Below, piece by piece: positions 1 through 10,200 of a stretch of DNA of 64,000 nucleotides. The position numbers were made by a program, and so were the translations under genes. The notes under the pieces are model-generated. The model worked only from the letters and a program-made list of their open reading frames with translations. It was not told the origin of the DNA and searched no databases. This stretch comes from Ignavibacteriales bacterium (GTDB lineage Bacteria; Bacteroidota; Ignavibacteria; Ignavibacteriales; Melioribacteraceae). How positions within the stretch are numbered: position 1 is the first letter of the stretch; each line of letters opens with the position of its first letter. The DNA lies in assembly GCA_020635275.1 (NCBI GenBank), contig JACKAA010000003.1:124001-188000 (forward strand). The letters are read 5' to 3'.

Positions 1-772
1 TTACCATAACATTTCTAGTAGAATTAAGTTCAACAAAAGGTTTAATTTTTAAATTACTCAATACACCGGAAACGGTACTTTCTTTTTCTGAAACAATTCC
101 TACTGGAATTGTTGGCGGTAAAATTGAACTTAATTCAGAAATTACAACTCTGTCGCCTACTTCAACGTCATCAGTGGTTGGAACATTATTAATAAGTAAA
201 TTTTTACCATCCCAGTTAAGTATTCCATTTACATTGCTTCTCTGAATTTTTACAGCAACTTTAAATAAACTATTTTCAAAGGTTCTAACAACAGAATAAT
301 TTTCCGAGGATTCTATAATTATTCCAACAAAGCCTTCATCAGTAATTACTGGCATTCCTTCAGATATTTCATTCTCAATTCCCTTATTGATGATGAAATA
401 CCCATTAATTTTTGATACCAATCTTGAAATTATTTTAGCCGTTTCGATCTTGTAATTTGTGGTCGATTGAAAATTTAGAATATCATTTAATTTTTGGTTT
501 TCTAATCCATAAATTCTCAATCGATTATTTTCCAACATTAGTTCGGCATTATGCTTTTCTAAACTTTCAATATATTCTGTATTTTCGAACACACTTGTAA
601 GTTGTAACAAAGAGGAATTAAGACTTGCAAAAAAGCCTAATGTATAAAGTCTAACATTTCTGACTTTATCATTATTATTTAAAGTAATTAAGACTAAGCT
701 AAGAATAAGCAAGAGGACTAAGACAATATATTCTTTAAATTTACTTAGAAAAACTCTAATAAATTGGGGCAT
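1..772 (-). CDS. mreC: Rod shape-determining protein MreC (3' end cut by window edge)
   Basis: Reading the minus strand from the ATG at 772 gives an open frame to the window edge, about 257 codons, so the C-terminus is missing. The start is MPQFIRVFLSKFKEY, followed by a single membrane segment (about residues 16-33), then a coiled-coil-like stretch (LEKHNAELMLENNRLR) and the beta-rich MreC core with motifs such as NKGIENEISEGMPVIT and GDRVVISELSSILPPTIPVG. MreC is the periplasmic scaffold of the elongasome and binds MreB, MreD and PBP2. The ATG overlaps the mreB stop (TAATG), so the two are translationally coupled. mreD, pbp2 and rodA would be expected beyond the left edge. Confidence 0.93.
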   Translation of the reverse strand, partial: MPQFIRVFLSKFKEYIVLVLLLILSLVLITLNNNDKVRNVRLYTLGFFASLNSSLLQLTSVFENTEYIESLEKHNAELMLENNRLRIYGLENQKLNDILNFQSTTNYKIETAKIISRLVSKINGYFIINKGIENEISEGMPVITDEGFVGIIIESSENYSVVRTFENSLFKVAVKIQRSNVNGILNWDGKNLLINNVPTTDDVEVGDRVVISELSSILPPTIPVGIVSEKESTVSGVLSNLKIKPFVELNSTRNVMV

Positions 773-1797
773 TAGTAACTTCTTTTACGAATAAAAACTT
801 TTGAATATTTATTCATATTTTCAATTGATTTTCCAGCGCCATTAACAACAGCCATTAATGGATTTTCTGCTATGTGAACAGGTAAATTTGTTTCCATCCT
901 TATTCTTTCATCCAATCCTTTTAACAATGCACCTCCACCAGTTATTATAACTCCTCTGTCTAAAATATCCGCAGATAATTCCGGAGGAGTTCTTTCCAAC
1001 GTTTGCTTTACACCTTCCACAATTTGAGTAATATTTTCATTAAGTGCATCTCTAATTTCAACTGAACTTACTTCAACTGTTTTAGGAATCCCACCAACTA
1101 AATCACGACCTTTAACTTCAATAGTAATTTCTTCTTGAAGCGGTACGGCAGAACCTACTTCACATTTTATTGTCTCGCCTGTTCTTTCACCAATAAGCAG
1201 ATTATAATTCTTTTTAAAGAATTGAATAATTGCATTATTCATTTCATCACCGGCAATTCTCAAAGACTCTTCATTTACAATTCCGTCAAGTGCAATAACA
1301 GCAATTTCAGTAGTGCCGCCGCCAATATCTAATATCATGTTTCCAACAGCTGCACTTACATCAATTCCAACACCAATTGCTGCTGCCATTGGTTCGGCAA
1401 TCAAATGAACTTCTTTTGCACCGGCGTGTTCTGCGCTATCTCTAACAGCTCTTTTTTCAACTTCTGTAACTCCACTTGGTACAGCTACAACAACTTTTCT
1501 ACTTGAAAAAGCACCTCTATTTACTTTTTTAATAAAAGCTCTAATCATACCTTCGGCTATTTCAAAATCAGCAATCACTCCATCACGCATTGGCCTTGTT
1601 ACTCTAATCTGCTTATGTTCTCTACCCTGCATTTCTTTAGCTTTATTGCCAAGTGCAATTATTTTTTTTGTATTTCTATCAAATGCAACAATTGACGGTT
1701 CGTTTAAAACTATACCTTTACCTTTAACATAGATTAAGGTATTAGCAGTTCCAAGATCAATAGCTATATCAGTTGATAAAATATCGAAAAGTCCCAT
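772..1797 (-). CDS. mreB: Rod shape-determining protein MreB (actin-like)
   Basis: This 341-residue protein has the full MreB length. The phosphate-1 loop DLGTANT is at residues 14-20, the phosphate-2 loop DIGGGTTE at 157-164, and an adenosine motif ITGGGALLKGLDERI lies near the C-terminus. MreB forms membrane-bound ATP-dependent filaments that direct lateral cell-wall synthesis, so the cell is probably a rod. It starts 8 bases after the purH stop, and an AGAGG ribosome site (1802-1806) overlaps that stop. mreC overlaps its own stop codon. The order purN-purH-mreB-mreC is one I associate with the Bacteroidota group. Confidence 0.98.
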   Translation of the reverse strand: MGLFDILSTDIAIDLGTANTLIYVKGKGIVLNEPSIVAFDRNTKKIIALGNKAKEMQGREHKQIRVTRPMRDGVIADFEIAEGMIRAFIKKVNRGAFSSRKVVVAVPSGVTEVEKRAVRDSAEHAGAKEVHLIAEPMAAAIGVGIDVSAAVGNMILDIGGGTTEIAVIALDGIVNEESLRIAGDEMNNAIIQFFKKNYNLLIGERTGETIKCEVGSAVPLQEEITIEVKGRDLVGGIPKTVEVSSVEIRDALNENITQIVEGVKQTLERTPPELSADILDRGVIITGGGALLKGLDERIRMETNLPVHIAENPLMAVVNGAGKSIENMNKYSKVFIRKRSY

Positions 1798-1805
1798 AGA
1801 GCCTC

Positions 1806-3320
1806 TTAATGTTTAAAATTTCGTATACCGGTAAATATCATTGAAATATTTTTAATATTTGCAGCTTCAATTACTTCATCGTCTCTTACAGATCCGCCAG
1901 GTTGAACAATTGCCGTAACACCACTTTCGGCAATTTCTTCAACGCCATCAGCAAATGGGAAAAAAGCATCTGACGCTGCCACTGCATTTATAAGACTGTG
2001 TCCATGCTGTTTGGCTTTACTAACAGCAATACGCGATGAATCAACTCTGGACATTTGGCCTGCACCAACACCGATAGCTTTTTGATCTTTGCAAAAAACA
2101 ATTGCATTTGATTTTGTGTGTTTACAGACAGTCCAAGCAAATTTTAGATCTTTTAATTCATCTTCAGAAATATTCTTTTTTGTTACAACTTTATAATCGT
2201 CAGGAAATTTCGAATTATCATTTTCCTGCATAATTATTCCACCAGGAATATTTCTATATTGATTATCGGATAAATTTGTATTTAATAAAAATTTTAAAAT
2301 TCTTCTATTTTTCTTTTTTTGCAAAACTTCCAGAGCTTCATCTGTATATGATGGAGCAATTATTACTTCTGTAAATATTTCATTCAATTTTTCAGCAACA
2401 ACTGCATCAACCGGAACATTAAAAGCAACTATTCCGCCAAATGCAGAAACAGGATCACATGAAAGTGCTTTTTCATATGCATCTAATGCGTCATTACCAA
2501 TTGCTGCTCCACAAGGATTGGTATGTTTAATTATTGCACATCCATTTATATCAAGTTCGTTTGCTAAATTACTCGCTGCTACAAGATCAATTATATTATT
2601 GTATGAAAGTTCTTTTCCGTGGAGTAATTCGTAATGTTTATAAAAATCACCAAATAAAAATGCTTTTTGATGCGGATTTTCACCATATCTTAAACCGCTG
2701 TGCAATGGCAAATTTATTCTAATATTTAAATTTTCATTTAGAAGTTCTTTTTCAAAATATTCTGAAATTAACTTATCATAATATGCTGTGTGAGAAAACG
2801 CTTCTGAAGCCAACTTTTTACGCGTTTCTTCATTTACGTTTTCATTTTTTAGATCATCTAGGAATGATGTGTACTGATTTGAATTTGTTAGAACTGAAAT
2901 ATACTTAAAGTTTTTAGCAGCTGCTCTTATTAAACTGGGACCACCAATATCAATATTTTCAATTTTAGTTTCAACATCAACATCATCTCTATTTACAACT
3001 TTTGCAAACGGATAAAGATTAACACAAACAATATCAATCGGATAAATTTCATTTTGGTTAGCTTCGACAATGTCTTCTTTATTATTTCTTCTAAAAAGAA
3101 TTCCACCAAAAATTTTTGGGTGTAGAGTTTTTACTCTTCCGGAAAATATCTCAGGAAAGCCAGTATAATCAGAAATTTCCACACAATTAATACCGTTGTC
3201 TATTAATAATTTTGCAGTATTTCCAGTTGCCAAAATTTCATAATTATAACTAATCAATCCTTTTGCTAATTCAATAATTCCATCTTTATCGGATACACTA
3301 ATTAATACTTTCTTTTTCAA
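1806..3320 (-). CDS. purH: Bifunctional AICAR transformylase / IMP cyclohydrolase PurH
   Basis: This 504-residue enzyme performs the last two steps of IMP synthesis: formylation of AICAR using 10-formyl-THF, then ring closure. The N-terminal MGS-like cyclohydrolase domain covers about residues 1-190 (SVSDKDGIIELAKGL, SGRVKTLHPKIFGGIL). The transformylase domain follows, with the KHTNPCG motif near residue 262 and SDAFFPFADGVEEIAESG near the C-terminus. The start is TTG, supported by an AGAGGA ribosome site just upstream that overlaps the purN stop. The gene lies between purN and mreB in one transcript. Confidence 0.97.
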   Translation of the reverse strand: MKKKVLISVSDKDGIIELAKGLISYNYEILATGNTAKLLIDNGINCVEISDYTGFPEIFSGRVKTLHPKIFGGILFRRNNKEDIVEANQNEIYPIDIVCVNLYPFAKVVNRDDVDVETKIENIDIGGPSLIRAAAKNFKYISVLTNSNQYTSFLDDLKNENVNEETRKKLASEAFSHTAYYDKLISEYFEKELLNENLNIRINLPLHSGLRYGENPHQKAFLFGDFYKHYELLHGKELSYNNIIDLVAASNLANELDINGCAIIKHTNPCGAAIGNDALDAYEKALSCDPVSAFGGIVAFNVPVDAVVAEKLNEIFTEVIIAPSYTDEALEVLQKKKNRRILKFLLNTNLSDNQYRNIPGGIIMQENDNSKFPDDYKVVTKKNISEDELKDLKFAWTVCKHTKSNAIVFCKDQKAIGVGAGQMSRVDSSRIAVSKAKQHGHSLINAVAASDAFFPFADGVEEIAESGVTAIVQPGGSVRDDEVIEAANIKNISMIFTGIRNFKH

Positions 3321-3324
3321 AATT

Positions 3325-3330
3325 TCCTCT
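3325..3330 (-). promoter_or_regulatory. Ribosome binding site fixing the TTG start of purH
   Basis: The minus strand reads AGAGGA, then four bases, then TTG AAA AAG. The site overlaps the TAG stop of purN (3329-3331). It supports a TTG start and translational coupling of purN and purH. Confidence 0.65.
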
Positions 3331-3949
3331 ATGAATCAATAAAAATTCTATTTTCTGTTATTTTAATTTTGTTTTCAACAAATTTCTTTATTGTGTTAGG
3401 CAATAATTCATGCTCAATTTTTAATACTCTTTCGGATATTTCTTCTGGCGATGCTACATCAGAAATATCAACTGACTGCTGAGCTATGATTTTACCATTA
3501 TCATAAATTTCATCAACAAAATGAATAGTAGCACCGCTTACTTTTGCAGATGAATTAAAAACAGCTTGGTGGACATTTATACCATACATTCCTTTACCTC
3601 CAAAAGAAGGTAAAAGTGCCGGGTGTATGTTGATTATCCTGTGTCTAAATTTTACAATTAATTCACTTGGTATTTTTTTTAGAAATCCGGCTAAAACAAT
3701 AAGGTTAATATTCTTTAAAACTAATTTATCTGTCAGTTCTTCATAGGTGACAAAAAACTCTTCACCTTTTTCTTTAGAAATTATATAAAATGTAATATTT
3801 TGTTCTTTGGCAAAATCAATCGCTTTTGCATTCTGACTATTACTTACAACAACTGAAATTTCTGCATTAAGGCTGCCATTTACAATTTGATTGTGAATTG
3901 CTTTTAAATTGGAACCCCTTCCTGAAACAAAAACTGCTAATTTATACAT
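3329..3949 (-). CDS. purN: Phosphoribosylglycinamide formyltransferase PurN
   Basis: This 206-residue protein transfers a formyl group from 10-formyl-THF to GAR in purine synthesis. The phosphate loop SGRGSNLKAI is at residues 9-18. The catalytic set known from E. coli PurN is visible as N107 and H109 (INIHPALLPSF) and D146 (HFVDEIYDNG). Length is normal for the family. It is the first gene of the purN-purH-mreB-mreC run. The 84 bases upstream (3950-4033) separate it from the TPR gene and probably hold its promoter, but I cannot assign the boxes. Confidence 0.96.
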   Translation of the reverse strand: MYKLAVFVSGRGSNLKAIHNQIVNGSLNAEISVVVSNSQNAKAIDFAKEQNITFYIISKEKGEEFFVTYEELTDKLVLKNINLIVLAGFLKKIPSELIVKFRHRIINIHPALLPSFGGKGMYGINVHQAVFNSSAKVSGATIHFVDEIYDNGKIIAQQSVDISDVASPEEISERVLKIEHELLPNTIKKFVENKIKITENRIFIDS

Positions 3950-4033
3950 TGTATCTAAAGTAGTTTATAAATTTATTTATTTAGTTGAAAACAATCAATT
4001 TTAATAGAACTTAAGTCATTATAAAATTTAGCA

Positions 4034-5536
4034 TTATAAAGATTTTTCCAACTTTTTTCTTAAACCGTTAATTTGAGCTTGAATAATATTTTTCTTCTGA
4101 AAATCGTTCTTATCTTCTGCCAAATCCAGAAATTCTTTTGCCTGTTTATAATTTTTCTGCATGTAATATATTTTTGAAAGATTAAATAATCTTAATGGTT
4201 CAATCCAATACGCATATTCTATTTTTAGACTGTCAATATTGTTAAATGATTCTTCAGCTAATTTTAGTTTATTGGATTCAATTAATATTGTTCCTTTATA
4301 AAGTAAAAGCTGTGCTTTAATATCCTCATTTTTAAGTGAATCAACATTATTTTCAATAATCTCTAATGATTTTTGACCATCTCCGGATAAAAAATAATTT
4401 TCTGATTCAAGCAAAACTTGTCTTTCAAAACTAAATCCTTTTTCAATAATAATTTGACTCATATCAAATGCAAATTTATCATCCTCAATATCATGGTTTC
4501 CGTTTCCAGCTAAAAGTAAGTAACGGTTAAATTCACTATCATTATGTAAAAAATAATTACAATAAGCTGCTCTTAAAGATGCAATTCCGGTATAATCAAT
4601 TGTTTGAGTTGAAGTCAAAAATTTGTCGTAATATTCAAAAGCTAACTCATATTCACTTTTTCTTAAATATATATCACCGAGTAAAAAATTAGAAAATGAA
4701 TTAGTCTGAATAAATTTGGGATGATTTACTTGAATAATCCTTAAAAGTAATTTCTCAGCTTGATTAAGTTTTTTTAGTTTAATAAGTTCAATTGCAAGCT
4801 GATACTGAAATAAAATATTTTTCGGATACTTTTTTATTAATGATTTCAAAATTATTTGTGAATTCTCAAAGTCAGCTAAGTGCTCATCATAAAGTTTTGA
4901 GAGATGAAATTTATATTCAGTTTGATCAATTTCACCTTTTTCTGCAGCTTGCTTTATGTATTCAAAACCATTTTGCTGATCAGCAGAAAGACCACTTAAA
5001 GCCAATGCCCAATTGAAAAGTGCCGGCACATAACTTAAAGCATATTCAAAAATACCAATGCCGCCAAAAGCTGAATGAAATTTGGGATCGATGTCAATTA
5101 CATCTTCATAGAAAGAAACAGCTTTTTTGGTTGACCAAAATGCATCTAATGTGTTTCCTTTGGATCCGTAGGCCATTGCGCGATATTTATAAATATTACC
5201 TAATAAATATATTAAGTTTTTATTGCCGCTTTCTTTGGCAATTAACTCGTCTATTTTATGAATTGTAGTATCAGAATAATCAAAGAATTTATCGTAGTCA
5301 CTTTCAGATTTACTGCCTAGGTAGTACCATAAATAAATTTTTGATTTTAGTTGATATGCTTCCGGACGTGTTGAGTCTAATTTTGCAGCCTGATCAATAA
5401 TTTTATTACATTCTTCAAATTCAAAATTATATAAATAATTTTCACCTTTGGAAATAAGATTTTTGTATTTGATATTTTCTTTGGCTTCTAGCTGAAATAC
5501 CAAAAGTAAAAATAAAATTAGGAATATGTTTTTCAA
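4034..5536 (-). CDS. Exported TPR-repeat protein of unknown role
   Basis: This 500-residue protein starts with a signal-peptide-like segment (MKNIFLILFLLLVFQLEAKE). The rest is alpha-helical with repeated TPR-like units, for example ANFLLGDIYLRKSEYELAFEYYDKFL-type pairs and LFNLSKIYYMQKNYKQAKEF near the end. TPR arrays bind partner proteins; nothing here indicates an enzyme. The start is TTG at 5536, overlapping the pyrG TGA stop by four bases (TTGA), so it is probably translated by coupling to pyrG. It may be periplasmic or an outer-membrane accessory protein. No specific function can be given. Confidence 0.8.
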   Translation of the reverse strand: MKNIFLILFLLLVFQLEAKENIKYKNLISKGENYLYNFEFEECNKIIDQAAKLDSTRPEAYQLKSKIYLWYYLGSKSESDYDKFFDYSDTTIHKIDELIAKESGNKNLIYLLGNIYKYRAMAYGSKGNTLDAFWSTKKAVSFYEDVIDIDPKFHSAFGGIGIFEYALSYVPALFNWALALSGLSADQQNGFEYIKQAAEKGEIDQTEYKFHLSKLYDEHLADFENSQIILKSLIKKYPKNILFQYQLAIELIKLKKLNQAEKLLLRIIQVNHPKFIQTNSFSNFLLGDIYLRKSEYELAFEYYDKFLTSTQTIDYTGIASLRAAYCNYFLHNDSEFNRYLLLAGNGNHDIEDDKFAFDMSQIIIEKGFSFERQVLLESENYFLSGDGQKSLEIIENNVDSLKNEDIKAQLLLYKGTILIESNKLKLAEESFNNIDSLKIEYAYWIEPLRLFNLSKIYYMQKNYKQAKEFLDLAEDKNDFQKKNIIQAQINGLRKKLEKSL

Positions 5537-7161
5537 TTACTTTTATTCCCATTTGAATAAACTACAGCTGCTTTTACAAAATCCCTAAAAAGTGGATGTG
5601 CATTTGTAGCTCTTGATTTAAGCTCAGGATGAAATTGGCATCCAACAAACCATGGATGATCTGCAAGTTCAATCATTTCAACCAATTCTCCATCGGGAGA
5701 TAAACCACTAATGATCATACCATTTTTTTCCAAATCTTCTCTGTATTTGTTATTTACTTCATAACGATGACGATGTCTTTCTGAAATTTTTTCTTTTTTG
5801 TAAGCACTTTTTACCTTAGTACCTTTTGGAATTATACAAGGATAAGCACCTAGACGCATTGTTCCACCTTTCTCTTTTACATTTTTCTGAGATGGCATTA
5901 TATGAATAACACTGTATTGGTTTTTAACAAATTCAGAGCTATTAGCTTTTTTAATACCTAATACATTTCGTGAATATTCAATAACTGCACATTGCATTCC
6001 TAAACAAATGCCTAAAAATGGAATATTATTTTTTCTAACATATTCAATAGCTTTTAATTTTCCTTCAATTCCCCTTTCACCAAAACCTCCTGGAACAAGC
6101 ACGCCATCAATATTTTTTAATAAACTTTCTGCATTCTTTTTTGTAAAATCTTCTGCACTAATATATTTAACTTTAACTTTCACCTCGTTTTCAGCACCGG
6201 CATGAATGAAAGATTCTGAAATACTTTTATATGCATCAAGATAATCGGTATACTTTCCGGCTACAGCAATATTTACCACTCCTTGCGGATTTTTAATTTT
6301 ATCTACAAAATTCTGCCATTTTTCAATATTTATATTAATGTCCGGTAATTTTAATTTTTTTAGCACTAGTCTATCAAAATTTTGATCTAAAAGATTTAAC
6401 GGAACTTCATAAATTGTTGAACAGTCATATGCAGAAATTACAGATTCCGGTTCAACATTACAGAATAGTCCAATTTTATTTCTTATTTCTTGAGAAAGCT
6501 GTAATTCTGAACGGCAAACTAAAATGTTTGGTTGAATTCCTAATTCTAATAATGCTTTTACGCTATGCTGAGTCGGTTTAGTTTTGAGTTCACCGGCAGA
6601 TTGAATATATGGAACTAACGTAACATGAATATTTATTGCATTTTTTCTACCAAGTTCAACCATTAATTGTCTCATGGATTCCATAAATGGCAAACTTTCT
6701 ATATCACCAACTGTACCGCCAATTTCTGTAATTACAATATCATACTTATTACTTTTTGCTAAAAGAGTCATTCTGGATTTTATTTCGTCAGTGATGTGGG
6801 GTATAACCTGAACAGTAGCACCAAGATAATCACCTCGTCTTTCTTTAGAAATAACTTCATGATATACTTGTCCAGTAGTAGTATTGTTAGCTTTAGACAT
6901 ATTTACGTCTAAAAATCTTTCATAATGACCTAGATCCAAATCTGATTCTGCACCATCATCAGTAACATAAACTTCACCATGTTGAAAAGGGCTCATTGTT
7001 CCCGGATCTACATTAATATAAGGATCAAATTTTTGTATTGTAACTGAATATCCTCTTTGCTTAAGTAATAATCCAAGGGAAGCAGCTGTAATTCCTTTTC
7101 CAAGCGAAGAAACAACACCTCCGGTTATAAAAATAAACTTAACTTTTTTCTTCATTCCCAT
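5533..7161 (-). CDS. pyrG: CTP synthase PyrG
   Basis: This 542-residue enzyme makes CTP from UTP, ATP and glutamine. The N-terminal synthetase domain has TGGVVSSLGKGITAASLG and FDPYINVDPGTMSPFQHGEV. The C-terminal class I glutaminase domain has the nucleophile motif LGICLGMQ (Cys near residue 385) and FVGCQFHPE (His/Glu near 511-513). Length matches the family. Two in-frame ATGs lie two codons apart at the start (MGMKKK); the sequence does not decide between them. The TPR gene follows with a four-base overlap. Confidence 0.98.
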   Translation of the reverse strand: MGMKKKVKFIFITGGVVSSLGKGITAASLGLLLKQRGYSVTIQKFDPYINVDPGTMSPFQHGEVYVTDDGAESDLDLGHYERFLDVNMSKANNTTTGQVYHEVISKERRGDYLGATVQVIPHITDEIKSRMTLLAKSNKYDIVITEIGGTVGDIESLPFMESMRQLMVELGRKNAINIHVTLVPYIQSAGELKTKPTQHSVKALLELGIQPNILVCRSELQLSQEIRNKIGLFCNVEPESVISAYDCSTIYEVPLNLLDQNFDRLVLKKLKLPDININIEKWQNFVDKIKNPQGVVNIAVAGKYTDYLDAYKSISESFIHAGAENEVKVKVKYISAEDFTKKNAESLLKNIDGVLVPGGFGERGIEGKLKAIEYVRKNNIPFLGICLGMQCAVIEYSRNVLGIKKANSSEFVKNQYSVIHIMPSQKNVKEKGGTMRLGAYPCIIPKGTKVKSAYKKEKISERHRHRYEVNNKYREDLEKNGMIISGLSPDGELVEMIELADHPWFVGCQFHPELKSRATNAHPLFRDFVKAAVVYSNGNKSN

Positions 7162-7268
7162 CTTTTTAGGCCTTATTAATTGAATTTACAATAAATTTAA
7201 AGATATAAATTTTTCGAGAGCTATAAAAATACGTTATTATAAATAAACAGATTTATGCATAAGAAATT

Positions 7269-10200
7269 CTATTTTTTTAATTCTTTAACTAATCCTGAAT
7301 ATTTTTTTTCAATTTTAAACCCAAATTTGTAAAAGTACTCGGGTCTAAAAAATCCGGTTGTTACATATCCAAATCCTTCATCTTTCATTCTGTTAAAAAA
7401 TTCATCCATTATTAATTCACTTACACCCTGCCTTCTAAATCTGTTGGATACAACTATTTTTTCCATATGCACAACTTCTTTATCAATAAATGAGTAAAAT
7501 AATCCTCCAATTATGAATCCTCTATCTGAAATGGCAACAATAAAATTATGTTCCGGTTTAAATCCAACCTGTAGATTTGCATCTAAAAATAATTGATAGA
7601 GTTTGGAGATTTCTTTAGGTGAAACTGGTTTACGTATATAAAATGGATTGCCTTCAAGATCTTCAACTTGAACTACCAAATTAGCCGAATGTTCACCTTC
7701 TGTACTAAGCTGTAAAAATGATGCTGAATCAGAAGGCTTTAAGTGCGGATAACTTAATCTGGCCATAAAGTATGTTTCTTTTTCATCCAAATTAAATTCA
7801 TTTTGAATTCTTGAAGTTTCTTTCATGAATTCATCTTTTGCAATTCTATTTTCATGCTGTTGTTTGCACAAATCTGTTATTACATTTTTGAATTTGCTTC
7901 CAGAATTTCTAAAAACTGTTTCCAAGTAAAATCTAGTTCTTGTTTCCGGATAAGAATTTTCTAACTCTACCAAATTATAAGTATCAAAAAGTTCATTAAG
8001 CATTTGGGCTTGAGCACCAATAGATGCATTTTCATTTATATTATTCCATCTTATAAATCTCTTTATGGCAAAATAGAGCTGTTTTGGAATGTATCCATTT
8101 TCTTTAATATTATCTAGAAGTTTATGCAGCTGACTAATAATTTTATCTTTATTTTCAATATTACTGTCTTTCAATTCAATAAGAAAATAACTTAATATTT
8201 CAATGCCTTCTTGCTCTCCTTCAGCATTAATTATTCCAGGGAAAACATATTTCCATGAAGATTCTCTTTTGACAAAAGGATATTTTTCTTCAATTGGTAA
8301 AACAAAATTATTGTAAAAATTAAAAAATAAATCTGTAAATGAAGTGAATTTAGATCTATTTGATAAAGAAACGAATCTTGTACCAAGTTGATAATCATGC
8401 GAAGGAATAATAATGTTTTCCGGAGTAGGATTTGCCAGCTGCATTCTGCCTGAAGTCAGTCGCCAAAAATTTATATAAGCGGCAGTCGCATTCCATATAA
8501 AAAACGGCCATAAATAATAATATTTTTCCTCAGCTAATTTTGGATCCTTTTTTACATCTCTGTTAAATAATTGAGCAACTGTTAAACCTGGTTGATATTT
8601 TTGAGTCCAAATTCTTGAAGAATCCCAATAACCGCCAAAATCTTCCACAAGCTCAGTTAAAAAGTATCTTGATCCAGCTAAAATCAACCAATTAACTTCT
8701 GCTTTAATTTCCGGCAAACTTCTGTTTTTGTTCTTGTGAAGCAAAATATCAAAAGCTCCTTGGTGACGAGTATGTACTGAAACTCTATAAATAATTGCTT
8801 TATCATCTTCATTTTGTTTACTGATCCAAACTCCTCTGGGTAATATATTGCTTAATCTTACTATGTTGCCTTTTGAAAATAAAAATATTGCTTCTCTTAT
8901 TATTGGAGTTGTAGAAATTGATTCTTTCAAAAATGTTTTTTCTGAATCTTTAATATCCTCTTCAAATATAATTACATCATCCCAACCGTATTCTTCACCG
9001 GTTTCAATATCAACGGCAACAATTTCATTATTACCTAACCATTTTCTAAAACCTTTTCTCATTTTGGTCCGGTATTCTTGAGCTAATTCCGATAATTCCG
9101 GCCAATCCTGAATTAGTTGAACATTAACAAGTTTTCTTCTTAATTCTTCATATTTGGTTGGATGCCTAATTCCAAATCGTGCTAAAATATCTATTAAAAT
9201 TGGAAGCACAGATTCTTTTAGATTTTTTGACTGAAATCTTAATTGAATTTTTTCATTTAATATATCATCAATTATGTCAACTGCATCAAGGCATTTTTTA
9301 TTATTAGTTATTTCAGAAAGAATAGTATCATCAAATAAAATTGGGCCAAGTAGTAAATATCTTTCAAAAAGGTTTTTAAGGTTTGCAGGTTTAGTATGAG
9401 TAATTGCCAACAAAAATAGCTTTTTTTGGGCTTCACTATTTGTTGCAATAATTGGTTTATCTAAAAAGTATAAAGCTATTTTAAATATTTCTTGAAGTTC
9501 ATCTTTAAAGATATCTTCAAAGTAGTGGAAACCAGCCATGCAGTATTCAAGGTTTTCTGATCTCATTAATACTAATGCCAAATGCATTCCGAAAAGAGAT
9601 TTTTCCCCAGCTGCGTGTATTTTATTTAACTGCAATTTTGTTTGAACTAATTCGTTTTTATTCTCATATCTACCGACAAATCTTATTGAATCTTCTTCAT
9701 TGTTTTGTCTGTACCACTGAAGAATTGCATCATCAGTAAATTGAACTAATTCTTCATTGCCCAACCAATAAATTGGATTTATTAAAAATTCGTGAAAATC
9801 TATTTGTTTTTTAAGTATTCGGTAACTAAAGTCGCCAATCCTAAAAATATCTTTACTGATTTTTTGAAGAGTTAATTCTTTATTGAGTTTGGGAATAACT
9901 AATTTTGATTCATTAATTTTAATATCACCTGTTAAACAACCTCTTTCACGTAAAAACCAATTTGGAATTTTAATTTCAGTTTTATCAAGAAATAATGAGT
10001 AATAATCTTTTTGGTAAAGATGATCAATAATTGATTTAAAATTTTCTTCAATTACTCTTCTTTTAAAAGTGTTTTTGGGTGTCAGTTCACCTTTTTCTGC
10101 TGAAAAAGGTCTATCAATAATTCGGAAATCAACAATTCTTTCAAAAGGAGCTAAAAATTTATTAATTGTAACAATTAAATTTGAAAAATATTCTCCCTTC